The notes under the pieces: model-generated
The model's input: only the letters and a program-made list of their open reading frames with translations
Told to the model about the DNA's origin: nothing
Databases searched by the model: none
DNA from: an uncultured Bacteroides sp.
GTDB taxonomy: Bacteria; Bacteroidota; Bacteroidia; Bacteroidales; Bacteroidaceae
NCBI GenBank assembly: GCA_945965395.1
Contig: CAMFND010000043.1
Location: forward strand, 1 to 32,319
DNA: 32,319 bases
Direction of reading: 5' to 3'
Shown: positions 1 through 8,256 of the stretch, one piece after another
How the letters are laid out: every line of letters begins with the position of its first letter
Position numbering within the stretch: the stretch's first letter is position 1
Translations under genes and position numbers: made by a program

Positions 1-1230
1 GAACTGGGCTATGCTCTGGCTTGGGGAAATGAATATATGGGTCAATTGACTGATGCCGGTATTCCTGCTGCCATAGTAGCCAAGAAAATCAAATTTAATT
101 TTGGTATCAGTTCCAACTATTTCATGGAAATTGCCAAATTCCGTGCCGCACGTATGCTGTGGGCTGACATCGTAAAACAATACGCACCGAAATGCCCGCG
201 CACGGACTGCAAGAATACAGGAGCCGACGGCACTTGCTACTGTGCCTGCAAGATGGTAGCCCATGCAGAAACATCCAATTTCAACCTTACTTTGTTCGAT
301 GCACACGTGAATTTGCTCCGTACGCAAACTGAGGCCATGAGTGCTGCCATTGCCGGAGTGAACTCCATCACGGTATCTCCATTCGACAAAGCTTATCAGA
401 CACCGGACGATTTCTCTGAAAGAATTGCCCGCAACCAGCAGTTGCTGTTGAAAGAAGAATCACACCTGAACCGTATCGTTGATCCGGCTGCAGGTTCTTA
501 TTATATTGAAAATCTGACTGTAGCCATTGCCAAACAGGCATGGGACCTCTTTCTTTCTGTAGAAGAAGCAGGAGGTATGTTGCAGGCTGTCAAGGCAGGA
601 AGCATTCAGGAAGCTGTAAACCAAAGCAACAAAGCCCGTCATGAAGCGGTTTCCAAACGTAAAGAAATCCTGTTGGGAACCAACCAGTATCCGAATTTCA
701 ATGAACTGGCTGGTGACAAACATCCGCTGGATGGATGCAAGAAATGCGGTTGCGGTGGAGAAGCACACGAAGAAGAAGGCACTCTGGCCAAACTGGAAAC
801 CGCACGTGCAGCCAGCGAATTCGAAGCTCTCCGTCTGGAAACTGAAAATTCAGGCAAACGTCCGAAAGCTTTCATGCTGACCATCGGTAACCTGGCCATG
901 CGTCAGGCTCGTGCACAGTTTTCATGCAACTTCCTGGCTTGTGCAGGCTATCAGGTAATTGACAACTTAGGATTTGCCAGCGTAGAAGAAGGAATTGAAG
1001 CTGCCATGAAAGCACAGGCAGACATCGTGGTAATCTGCTCCAGCGATGATGAATATGCAGAATATGCTATCCCGGCCTTCAAGGCACTCAACGGACGCGC
1101 TATGTTTATCGTAGCCGGTGCTCCGGCCTGCATGGAAGAATTGAAGGCTGCCGGCATTGAAAACTTCATTCATGTGCGTTGCAACGTACTGGAAACCTTA
1201 CGCGAATACAACAGCAAACTCTTATCCTGA
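1..1230 (+). CDS. mutA: Methylmalonyl-CoA mutase small subunit (5' partial)
   Basis: Small (beta) subunit of adenosylcobalamin-dependent methylmalonyl-CoA mutase, which interconverts succinyl-CoA and (R)-methylmalonyl-CoA on the cytoplasmic route to propionate. The reading frame is open from base 1 with no start codon, so the N-terminal part is outside the window; 409 residues are visible. The segment SSNYFMEIAKFRAARMLW matches the large subunit closely, and VDPAAGSYYIENLT corresponds to [14 protein letters not shown] there. The C-terminal B12-like domain has NLAMRQ where the large subunit has the cobalamin motif DGHDRG, as expected for the non-catalytic subunit. Two cysteine clusters (about bases 190-255 and 733-756) are absent from the large subunit. 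mutB follows after 8 bases, so the two are co-transcribed. Confidence 0.95.
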   Translation, partial: ELGYALAWGNEYMGQLTDAGIPAAIVAKKIKFNFGISSNYFMEIAKFRAARMLWADIVKQYAPKCPRTDCKNTGADGTCYCACKMVAHAETSNFNLTLFDAHVNLLRTQTEAMSAAIAGVNSITVSPFDKAYQTPDDFSERIARNQQLLLKEESHLNRIVDPAAGSYYIENLTVAIAKQAWDLFLSVEEAGGMLQAVKAGSIQEAVNQSNKARHEAVSKRKEILLGTNQYPNFNELAGDKHPLDGCKKCGCGGEAHEEEGTLAKLETARAASEFEALRLETENSGKRPKAFMLTIGNLAMRQARAQFSCNFLACAGYQVIDNLGFASVEEGIEAAMKAQADIVVICSSDDEYAEYAIPAFKALNGRAMFIVAGAPACMEELKAAGIENFIHVRCNVLETLREYNSKLLS

Positions 1231-1238
1231 ATTGAACT

Positions 1239-3392
1239 ATGAGACAGAATTTCAAACAAATCGATATATTTGCCGGTTTCCATCCGCAGAATGGCATGGA
1301 ATGGCAGAAAGAAAATGGCATCACTGCCAACTGGAAAACGCCTGAACAGATTCAGGTGAAACCTGTATACACCAAAGAAGACCTGGAGGGTATGGAACAC
1401 CTGAACTATGCAGCCGGTATTCCTCCCTATCTTCGTGGCCCGTACTCTATGATGTACACCTTCCGCCCGTGGACCATCCGTCAGTATGCCGGATTCTCTA
1501 CCGCAGAAGAGTCCAACGCATTCTACCGTCGTAACCTGGCTTCCGGTCAGAAAGGATTGTCAGTAGCTTTCGACCTTCCGACACACCGTGGATACGACCC
1601 AGACCATCCGCGTGTAGTGGGCGACGTAGGTAAAGCCGGTGTATCTATCTGTTCACTGGAAAATATGAAAGTGCTTTTCGACGGTATTCCTTTAAACAAA
1701 ATGTCTGTTTCCATGACCATGAACGGTGCGGTACTTCCTGTCATGGCATTCTATATCAATGCCGGACTGGAACAGGGTGCCAAACTGGAGGAAATGGCCG
1801 GAACCATCCAGAACGACATTCTGAAAGAGTTCATGGTGCGTAACACCTATATTTATCCGCCTGCCTTCTCCATGAAGATTATTTCTGACATCTTTGAATA
1901 TACTTCTCAGAAGATGCCGAAATTCAACTCTATCTCTATTTCAGGATACCACATGCAGGAAGCGGGTGCCACTGCCGACATTGAACTGGCTTATACACTG
2001 GCCGACGGATTGGAATACCTTCGTGCGGGAGTGGCTGCTGGCATTGACATTGACGCTTTTGCTCCGCGTCTGTCGTTCTTCTGGGCCATCGGTATGAACC
2101 ACTTCATGGAAATCGCCAAGATGCGTGCCGCACGTATGCTGTGGGCCAAGATTGTAAAACAGTTCAATCCGAAGAACCCGAAATCACTGGCACTGCGTAC
2201 ACACTCACAGACTTCCGGATGGTCACTGACCGAACAGGACCCGTTCAACAACGTAGGGCGTACTTGTATCGAAGCCATGGCTGCCGCATTGGGACACACG
2301 CAGTCACTGCATACCAACGCATTGGACGAAGCTATTGCCCTTCCGACCGACTTCTCGGCACGTATTGCACGTAATACTCAGATTTACATTCAGGAAGAAA
2401 CGCAGATTTGTAAGAATGTAGACCCATGGGGCGGTTCTTACTACGTAGAAGCATTGACCAACGAACTGGCTCACAAGGCTTGGGAACACATTCAGGAAAT
2501 CGAGAAACTGGGCGGTATGGCCAAAGCCATCGAAACCGGTATTCCTAAAATGCGTATCGAAGAAGCTGCTGCACGTACTCAGGCTCGTATCGACTCGGGT
2601 GAACAGACTATCGTGGGTACAAACAAGTATCGTCTGGAAAAAGAAGACCCGATTGATATTCTGGAAGTGGACAACACTGCTGTACGTCAGGAACAGATTG
2701 AGAACCTGCGTCGCCTGAAAGAAGGCCGTAACCAGGCTGAAGTGGACAAAGCATTGGAAGCTATTACGGAATGCGTACGCACTGGCAAGGGCAACTTGCT
2801 GGAATTGGCCGTAGAAGCCGCTCGCGTACGTGCCACATTGGGAGAAATATCTGACGCCTGCGAAAAAGTCGTAGGACGTTATAAAGCAATTATCAGAACA
2901 ATATCAGGCGTGTATTCATCAGAAAGTAAAAAGGATGCAGATTTCGCACGGGCTTGCGAACTGACCGAAGAATTTGCGAAGAAAGAAGGCCGTCGTCCGC
3001 GTGTCATGATTGCCAAGATGGGACAGGACGGACACGACCGTGGTGCCAAGGTAGTAGCTACCGGATTTGCTGACTGTGGTTTCGACGTGGATATGGGACC
3101 GTTGTTCCAGACTCCGGAAGAAGCCGCTCGCGAAGCTGTAGAAAACGACGTTCATGCAGTGGGAGTTTCTTCATTGGCAGCCGGACACAAGACATTGATT
3201 CCGCAAATCATTGCCGAATTGAAACGTCTGGGCCGCGAAGATATTCTGGTCTTTGCAGGTGGTGTCATCCCGGCACAGGACTACGATTTCTTGTATAAAG
3301 CCGGTGTAATGGCTATCTTTGGGCCGGGTACTTCTGTGGCTAAATCAGCCTGCCAGGTAATGGAACTGCTGTTAGAAGCAGAAGAGGAATAA
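1239..3392 (+). CDS. mutB: Methylmalonyl-CoA mutase large subunit
   Basis: Catalytic (alpha) subunit of methylmalonyl-CoA mutase, 717 residues, the usual length. The N-terminal two thirds form the substrate-binding TIM barrel (for example [20 protein letters not shown] and [18 protein letters not shown]). The C-terminal domain has the cobalamin motif DGHDRG at residues 597-602, with His599 the expected lower axial ligand of the cobalt. It also has the later glycine-rich cofactor-domain segments [13 protein letters not shown] and VFAGGVIP. It works as a heterodimer with the upstream MutA in the succinate-propionate pathway. The start is taken 8 bases after the mutA stop; a strong hairpin terminator follows. 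Any upstream cobalamin riboswitch would lie before the window. Confidence 0.98.
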   Translation: MRQNFKQIDIFAGFHPQNGMEWQKENGITANWKTPEQIQVKPVYTKEDLEGMEHLNYAAGIPPYLRGPYSMMYTFRPWTIRQYAGFSTAEESNAFYRRNLASGQKGLSVAFDLPTHRGYDPDHPRVVGDVGKAGVSICSLENMKVLFDGIPLNKMSVSMTMNGAVLPVMAFYINAGLEQGAKLEEMAGTIQNDILKEFMVRNTYIYPPAFSMKIISDIFEYTSQKMPKFNSISISGYHMQEAGATADIELAYTLADGLEYLRAGVAAGIDIDAFAPRLSFFWAIGMNHFMEIAKMRAARMLWAKIVKQFNPKNPKSLALRTHSQTSGWSLTEQDPFNNVGRTCIEAMAAALGHTQSLHTNALDEAIALPTDFSARIARNTQIYIQEETQICKNVDPWGGSYYVEALTNELAHKAWEHIQEIEKLGGMAKAIETGIPKMRIEEAAARTQARIDSGEQTIVGTNKYRLEKEDPIDILEVDNTAVRQEQIENLRRLKEGRNQAEVDKALEAITECVRTGKGNLLELAVEAARVRATLGEISDACEKVVGRYKAIIRTISGVYSSESKKDADFARACELTEEFAKKEGRRPRVMIAKMGQDGHDRGAKVVATGFADCGFDVDMGPLFQTPEEAAREAVENDVHAVGVSSLAAGHKTLIPQIIAELKRLGREDILVFAGGVIPAQDYDFLYKAGVMAIFGPGTSVAKSACQVMELLLEAEEE

Positions 3393-3410
3393 AAGAAGAA
3401 TTTCTATAAA

Positions 3411-3455
3411 AAAACAGAGGCGTCTCAAATCTTGAGATGCCTCTGTTTTTTTATT
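3411..3455 (+). terminator. Intrinsic terminator of mutAB, probably bidirectional
   Basis: The arm at 3411-3428 pairs with 3432-3449 across a 3-base loop, about 18 pairs with one G-T wobble, followed by a T-rich run. The A-run before the left arm becomes a T-run on the other strand, so it could also stop the convergent ABC permease transcript. Confidence 0.92.
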
Positions 3456-3519
3456 TTCTCTCCAGTATCTTTTCAACTTAATCTGAAAGTACCTCTTTTC
3501 CAGCCTTTCAGACAATGCC

Positions 3520-3607
3520 AGTACTTCCTAAGCAGTACTATAGTACTTCTCCCAAAGTACTGCAGTACTTCCTTAACAGTACTACAGTACTGCCCTGGAA
3601 GTACTGA
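3520..3607. repeat. Four 22-bp units, each with two AGTACT palindromes
   Basis: AGTACT occurs eight times, at 3520, 3534, 3542, 3556, 3564, 3578, 3586 and 3600. The spacing alternates 14 and 8 bases, so the unit is AGTACT-N8-AGTACT-N2 repeated four times with an exact 22-bp period while the N8 bases vary. The array lies between the mutAB terminator and the end of the convergent ABC permease gene. Confidence 0.95.
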
Positions 3608-3609
3608 AA

Positions 3610-4863
3610 TCATTTATACGTAATCCAGCGAATCATTTCCTTGAAAGAAGGTTTCTTACCATACATCAGGATACCTACCCGATAAATCTTTCCGGCTATC
3701 CAAATCATGCCGAACGCAGCAACGTACAAAATAACTACAGACAACATCGTTTCCCACACCGGTACATCGAAAGGCAGACGTACCATCATAACAATAGGTG
3801 AAGTAAACGGAATCATAGAGCACCAGATAGCCAACGGTCCGTCGGGGTTATCAGAGCTGTAGATACCTGCATAGAGGGCAAAAATCAACAGAAGAACAAT
3901 CGGCATCATAAACTGCTGAGAGTCTTCCTGCCCGTTGATAGCCGCACCAATAGCTGCAAATATGGATGCATACACCAGGTACCCTCCGATAAAGTTCAAT
4001 ACAAAGAGTCCTCCCATCTTGGCCAGATTCAGTCCCTGAAGAGTAGCCAGCAAACCAGATGCTCCTCCCATCAGTTCGGGAGAGCTACCGGAGATTCCCC
4101 CGGCTACAGCCAACAATACGATAATCAACACCGCCCAGATAGCCAGCTGTGCCACACCGACCAGTCCGATACCGATAATTTTTCCAATCATCAACTGAAA
4201 GGGCTTAACAGAAGAAACAATGACTTCTACAATACGGTTGGTCTTTTCTTCCATCACACTCTGCATCACCATACCTCCGTATGACATCACAAACATGTAA
4301 ATCAGCAAAGTCAGTACCATACCGGCTGCCATAGCCGCTCCTGCATTGGATTCACTTTCGCTCCCGTCTTCTCCCCATTTTACCGTGCGGATATTCAACT
4401 TGCGGTTCACATCCTGCATGATGGAAGGCAACTGCGGAATGTCATAATGCAGCAGCTTGTCCTGACGCACCTGCTCGTCAAGCGTCTCACTTACCAGGCG
4501 CGAAAGACTGTTGGGCACTTCTTTCCGCGAATAAATCGTTACGGCCTCCGGATGTTCAGCCAGGTCGGCCTTGATTTCTACCACGGCATCAAACTGTGTG
4601 GAGTCACTTCGAAAAGAGGCTTCCATCTGAGGAACTCCTACAAAATGCCAGGATTCATCGTCTTTAAATTGGGGAAGGTATTTCATGGTGGCATCAATAA
4701 CGGCTACCTGTTTCTGGTCTCCACCCTTGACCGTAGACAACCACAACGGGACAAAAATAAGTGCCGCAAAAATGAACGGCATCAATATGGTAAGCAGGAT
4801 AAACGACTTTTTGCTTACCCGGTTTATGAATTCACGCTGAATAATAATCCATGTCTTGTTCAT
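3610..4863 (-). CDS. ABC-2 type transporter permease (NatB-like)
   Basis: Membrane subunit of an ABC exporter, 417 residues. There is one N-terminal membrane segment (about residues 20-43, FILLTILMPFIFAALIFVPLWL), then a long extracytoplasmic region to about residue 180. A bundle of further helices follows (for example AAMAAGMVLTLLIYMFVMSYGG and IIGIGLVGVAQLAIWAVLIIVLLAV). This layout, with the motif VMEEKTNRIVEVIVSSVKPFQLMIGKIIG, is typical of the ABC-2 family that includes the sodium exporter permease NatB and many drug or lipid exporters. The ATPase gene lies 18 bases upstream on the same strand. The substrate cannot be read from the sequence. Confidence 0.9.
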   Translation of the reverse strand: MNKTWIIIQREFINRVSKKSFILLTILMPFIFAALIFVPLWLSTVKGGDQKQVAVIDATMKYLPQFKDDESWHFVGVPQMEASFRSDSTQFDAVVEIKADLAEHPEAVTIYSRKEVPNSLSRLVSETLDEQVRQDKLLHYDIPQLPSIMQDVNRKLNIRTVKWGEDGSESESNAGAAMAAGMVLTLLIYMFVMSYGGMVMQSVMEEKTNRIVEVIVSSVKPFQLMIGKIIGIGLVGVAQLAIWAVLIIVLLAVAGGISGSSPELMGGASGLLATLQGLNLAKMGGLFVLNFIGGYLVYASIFAAIGAAINGQEDSQQFMMPIVLLLIFALYAGIYSSDNPDGPLAIWCSMIPFTSPIVMMVRLPFDVPVWETMLSVVILYVAAFGMIWIAGKIYRVGILMYGKKPSFKEMIRWITYK

Positions 4864-4881
4864 AGCTGAAAGTTTTTTTGA

Positions 4882-5799
4882 TTAGATTTTCCCCTCTACC
4901 GTACGGATAAAGATATCGTTCATGGAAGGGATACATTCGGTAAACTTGCAAATTTCGCCCTGCGCACCTACAAGTGACAATAACTTAGAATTGGAAATGG
5001 AAGTGAGCTTCCGCAGTTTATAGTTTACCGTCTGCTCATCCTGCACCTCACTACTGACAATTTCAAAGGCATCCGAATTCTGCAAAGGCTTCGAAGACTG
5101 CATTGTCAGCTCATACTGATTACTTTTATAACGTGAACGAATGTCCGTTACCGCTCCCTGCAGCACCACTTTTGAATGATTAATCAGTGCAATATGGTCG
5201 CAGATTTCTTCTACAGAAGCCATGTTGTGCGTAGAGAAGATAATGGTATGTCCTTCGTCTTTCAATTTCAGGATTTCTCTTTTCAGCAGTTCCGCATTTA
5301 CCGGGTCAAAGCCTGAAAACGGTTCGTCGAAAATCAGCAGGCGGGGACGATGCAACACGGTAATGACAAACTGCACTTTCTGTTGCATACCTTTGGAAAG
5401 TTCCTCCAGCTTCTTGTTCCACCAAGGCATGATTTCAAAACGCTCAAACCAGTCGGTTAGTCTTTTCTTAGACTCCTGACGGCTTAATCCTTTCAACTGT
5501 GCCAGATAGATGGCCTGTTCACCCACCTTCATTTTTTTGTAAAGTCCACGTTCTTCAGGAAGATAGCCAATGGAATAAATATCTTCCGGGCGTGAAAGTC
5601 GTCCGTCAAACCACACCTCACCGGCATCGGGAGCTGTAATACGGTTGATAATACGAATCAGCGTGGTCTTTCCTGCCCCATTGGGCCCCAGCAAACCAAA
5701 TACCTGTCCTTCGGGCACCGTGATGCTTACTCCATCCAGCGCCGTATGGTTGGCATAACGTTTTATGACCTGTCGTGTTTCCAAAAAAGAATCATTCAT
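4882..5799 (-). CDS. ABC transporter ATP-binding protein (NatA-like)
   Basis: Nucleotide-binding subunit of the exporter whose permease follows directly, 305 residues. Visible elements in order are Walker A GPNGAGKTT (about residues 38-46), the Q-loop region GYLPEERGLYKKM, the signature LSKGMQQK (slightly divergent from LSGGQ), Walker B RLLIFDEP, a D-loop (SGFDPVN) and the H-loop STHNM. The last 80 or so residues form the C-terminal accessory domain common in NatA-like exporters. It is the first gene of a two-gene operon. Confidence 0.93.
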   Translation of the reverse strand: MNDSFLETRQVIKRYANHTALDGVSITVPEGQVFGLLGPNGAGKTTLIRIINRITAPDAGEVWFDGRLSRPEDIYSIGYLPEERGLYKKMKVGEQAIYLAQLKGLSRQESKKRLTDWFERFEIMPWWNKKLEELSKGMQQKVQFVITVLHRPRLLIFDEPFSGFDPVNAELLKREILKLKDEGHTIIFSTHNMASVEEICDHIALINHSKVVLQGAVTDIRSRYKSNQYELTMQSSKPLQNSDAFEIVSSEVQDEQTVNYKLRKLTSISNSKLLSLVGAQGEICKFTECIPSMNDIFIRTVEGKI

Positions 5800-5844
5800 G
5801 TCGTTACTTATTAAAAATTGAACATTTAAAAGATATAAGTTTCA

Positions 5845-5852
5845 CAAAGTTA
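5845..5852 (-). promoter_or_regulatory. Candidate -7 element for the ABC exporter operon
   Basis: The minus strand reads TAACTTTG, matching the Bacteroides -7 consensus TAnnTTTG, 46 bases before the ATPase start codon. No convincing TTTG -33 box was found about 20 bases upstream. Confidence 0.5.
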
Positions 5853-5912
5853 TCAATTTCATTCAAAGTAAAGAAAATTGTTCCAATTTTCTGCATAAAA
5901 AGCAGGAAAGAA

Positions 5913-6022
5913 AAACGCAAGTACGTTTGACCTGAAACGCAAGTACGTTTGACTTGAAACGCAAGTGCATTTGAAGTAAAACGCAAGGACGTTTGATCTT
6001 AAACGCAAGTGCGTTTTGAAAG
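5913..6022. repeat. Five tandem 22-bp repeats with AAACG/CGTTT arms
   Basis: Five units start at 5913, 5935, 5957, 5979 and 6001, an exact 22-bp period. The core is AAACGCAAGTACGTTT with arms AAACG and CGTTT around six bases; variants are CAAGTG and CAAGGA in the middle and CATTT for the right arm of unit 3. The remaining six bases differ between units. The array occupies the 316-bp gap between the end of the purine permease gene and the start of the ABC ATPase gene. Apart from this array, a terminator and a -7 box, nothing else is seen in that gap. Confidence 0.95.
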
Positions 6023-6044
6023 ACAAGAAAAAACGGCCTGAGGG

Positions 6045-6092
6045 GAGAAAAAAACGGAAATGCCCGCAGTAACCACTCAGACATTTCCGCAA
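6045..6092 (-). terminator. Intrinsic terminator of the purine permease operon
   Basis: On the minus strand the stem CGGAAATG (6082-6089) pairs with CATTTCCG (6055-6062) and is followed by a run of seven T. It lies 27 bases after the permease stop codon, and the 22-bp array begins beyond it. Confidence 0.8.
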
Positions 6093-6115
6093 CAATTCCC
6101 AATAGAATGAAAAGC

Positions 6116-7408
6116 TTACAGGAAGAACTTAAAGACAAAGATGAAGGCCAGAATATACATGGCCGGTGTAAGCTTCTTGGTATGTCCACACAACAGATTA
6201 ATCAAGACGTAGCTAATCATTCCCAACACGATTCCATCGGAGATGCTGTAAGCCAAAGGCATGAAAATGATACAGATAAACGCCGGAATGGCTTCTGAGT
6301 AATCCATAAAATCTACTTTCTTCACAGAAGACATCATCATCAGACCTACCAGAATCAATACGGGAGCCGTAGCCGCACCCGGTACTGCCAAAAAGAACGG
6401 AGCCAAAAACAATGACAGAAGGAAGCACACTGCTGTAACAAAGGAAGTCAGTCCACTACGTCCGCCTTCACCCACTCCAGAAGCACTTTCCACGAAGGTG
6501 GTAATGGTACTGGTACCCAGCATGGCACCGGCTGTTGTTCCGATGGCATCCACCAAAAAGGCTTGCTTCAGGTGAGGAATCTTTCCATCTTTTGTCACCA
6601 TTCCGGCCTTTGTAGTCACTCCGACCAACGTGCCGATGGTATCAAACATATCTACAAACAGGAAAGTAAACACTACAATCACCATTTCCTTTGTAAAAAT
6701 ATGCTCCCACTGGAACTGGAAGAAAATGGGTTCGATAGAAGGAGGAGTGCTCAACACACCATCCAGATGCGTCAATCCCATAGGAATACCGATGACAGTC
6801 GTCAGCAAGATTCCTATCAGCAAGGCTCCACGGACTTTCTTCACCAGCAAGATGGAAGTAATCAGCAGGCCGATAATGCCCAGCAAGGCCGAACCGGAAG
6901 TAATATTTCCCAATGAAATCAAAGTCGCATCGTTATTCACAATGATACCGGCATTCTGCAAACCGATGAATGCAATGAACAAACCGATACCTGCACCAAT
7001 GGCATTGCGAAGGCTCAAGGGCAGTGCATCTACGATTTTTTCACGCAAATTGGTAACCGTCAGCAGAATGAATATGATTCCTTCCAAAAGTACAGCCGTC
7101 AGAGCAAACTGCCAGGTATAGCCCAGCGTAAGACAAACGGTATAGGCAAAAAACGCATTCAACCCCATTCCCGGTGCCAGTCCGAAAGGCAATTTGGCAT
7201 AAAAGGCCATCAACAGCGTAGCAAAAGCCGAAGCGATGACTGTTGTCGTGAAAAGCGCTCCCTTATCCATGCCTGTAGCTGCCAGAATGTTGGGATTGAC
7301 AGCCAAAATATAGGCCATGGTCAGGAAGGTCGTGATTCCGGCCAAGATTTCCGTACGTACACGCGTCTCACGAGGGTTAAAACCGAATAATTTTTCCAGC
7401 ATTTTCAT
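6116..7408 (-). CDS. AzgA/NCS2-type purine (guanine/hypoxanthine) permease
   Basis: Inner-membrane nucleobase:proton symporter of the AzgA branch of the NCS2 family, 430 residues, the usual length. Characteristic segments are the N-terminal FGFNPRETRVRTEILAGITT, the segment LPFGLAPGMGLNAFFAY, and FLFVDMFDTIGTLVGV, which is diagnostic of hypoxanthine/guanine/adenine permeases of this branch. About a dozen hydrophobic helices can be traced. The upstream gene on the same strand, 29 bases away, encodes a Tsx-like outer-membrane protein, which supports a purine or nucleoside uptake operon. The exact base preference is not determined. Confidence 0.92.
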   Translation of the reverse strand: MKMLEKLFGFNPRETRVRTEILAGITTFLTMAYILAVNPNILAATGMDKGALFTTTVIASAFATLLMAFYAKLPFGLAPGMGLNAFFAYTVCLTLGYTWQFALTAVLLEGIIFILLTVTNLREKIVDALPLSLRNAIGAGIGLFIAFIGLQNAGIIVNNDATLISLGNITSGSALLGIIGLLITSILLVKKVRGALLIGILLTTVIGIPMGLTHLDGVLSTPPSIEPIFFQFQWEHIFTKEMVIVVFTFLFVDMFDTIGTLVGVTTKAGMVTKDGKIPHLKQAFLVDAIGTTAGAMLGTSTITTFVESASGVGEGGRSGLTSFVTAVCFLLSLFLAPFFLAVPGAATAPVLILVGLMMMSSVKKVDFMDYSEAIPAFICIIFMPLAYSISDGIVLGMISYVLINLLCGHTKKLTPAMYILAFIFVFKFFL

Positions 7409-7437
7409 TTTATAATCGCTTTAAATATTCAACTGGT

Positions 7438-8142
7438 TTAGAAAGACCACTTCATGGCCAGCGTCGGGATAAAATAGAACCCGTTACGGTCGGCAAAATC
7501 CGTACTCAATTCCCATTCTGTACCTACACTCAGGTTCAAGTCTTTGTTTACATGCTTGAACTTATTCAGGTTTACCCAGAACTGCGGTTCACTGATGAAT
7601 ACAAAGTCGTGGTTGTTTCCATCTACATCCGTATGTTTTTCACGCCAGAAATCTGCAAATCCGCTGAAAGTAAATTTTTCTTTGCAGAAATTCAGGGTCC
7701 ATGTACCTGTCAACTGAAAGTTATGCGGTTTCTCATTCTTCTGAATATATTTATACAGCACCTGTACGCCGAATACCTTGGAAAAATCACTGCTGTTCCA
7801 TGAATAGGTAGCACCTCCCAGGAAGGCATTGTTGATATAATTCAGACCTCCGTTGTATTCTACATGTGCAGAAACAGGAGCCTTCCAGAATTTCAGTTCA
7901 CGGCTGATTTCCCAATAAGCAGATGACACTCCTTTGTCTGTATAATCCATATCGACAAAGAAATAAGTGCTACCCCACTTGTCTGCCTTGAACATCTCAA
8001 CCGTTGTAGTTACCCACGGACGTTCGTCCAATGATTTATACAAGGCACGACCAAGGTCATAATGCAACTGAATGTTCTGAGCCATCACTTTTCCTGCGCA
8101 TACAGACAGAAGAATAAACGCAAAAAGAAATAATTTTTTCAT
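7438..8142 (-). CDS. DUF5020-type outer-membrane protein, Tsx-channel-like
   Basis: Secreted beta-barrel candidate of 234 residues. A signal peptide is clear (basic start MKK, hydrophobic core, cleavage near VMAQ at about residue 22). The mature part is rich in alternating aromatic strands (for example WGSTYFFVDMDYTD and NFQLTGTWTLNFCKEKFTFSGF) and ends in phenylalanine (MKWSF), the usual C-terminal signature of outer-membrane barrels. I recognise it as the DUF5020 family, which resembles the nucleoside channel Tsx. Being the first gene of an operon with a purine permease fits a role in moving nucleosides or bases across the outer membrane; that role is inferred. Confidence 0.82.
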   Translation of the reverse strand: MKKLFLFAFILLSVCAGKVMAQNIQLHYDLGRALYKSLDERPWVTTTVEMFKADKWGSTYFFVDMDYTDKGVSSAYWEISRELKFWKAPVSAHVEYNGGLNYINNAFLGGATYSWNSSDFSKVFGVQVLYKYIQKNEKPHNFQLTGTWTLNFCKEKFTFSGFADFWREKHTDVDGNNHDFVFISEPQFWVNLNKFKHVNKDLNLSVGTEWELSTDFADRNGFYFIPTLAMKWSF

Positions 8143-8181
8143 TTTAATTTAACGTACTTTTAATGGTTTTTAAATCGGCTG

Positions 8182-8214
8182 CAAAATTACATAAAAAAGC
8201 GGTATAAAAACAAA
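8182..8214 (-). promoter_or_regulatory. Promoter of the Tsx-like channel/purine permease operon
   Basis: On the minus strand TTTG (8211-8214) is separated by 21 bases from TAATTTTG (8182-8189), a good match to the Bacteroides -33/-7 promoter. It lies 39 bases before the start codon. Confidence 0.7.
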
Positions 8215-8222
8215 GAACTCGT

Positions 8223-8242
8223 TATCTTTGCTCTTAAAGAGC
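8223..8242 (+). promoter_or_regulatory. -7 element and adjacent palindrome upstream of the fucosidase
   Basis: TATCTTTG at 8223-8230 matches the Bacteroides -7 consensus. It overlaps by one base the palindrome GCTCTTAAAGAGC (8230-8242), which would cover the transcription start and may be an operator. No clear TTTG -33 box is seen, so the promoter may need an activator. Confidence 0.55.
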
Positions 8243-8256
8243 ATAAATAAGAAGCC

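Noticed and set aside
5913..6022. CRISPR array
   Set aside because: A 22-bp total period leaves no room for spacers of 30 bases or more, the unit varies, and no cas genes are present.
5863..6189. Minus-strand frames through the 22-bp array
   Set aside because: The repeated peptide pattern is produced by the DNA repeat itself; there is no sensible start and the frame runs into the permease gene.
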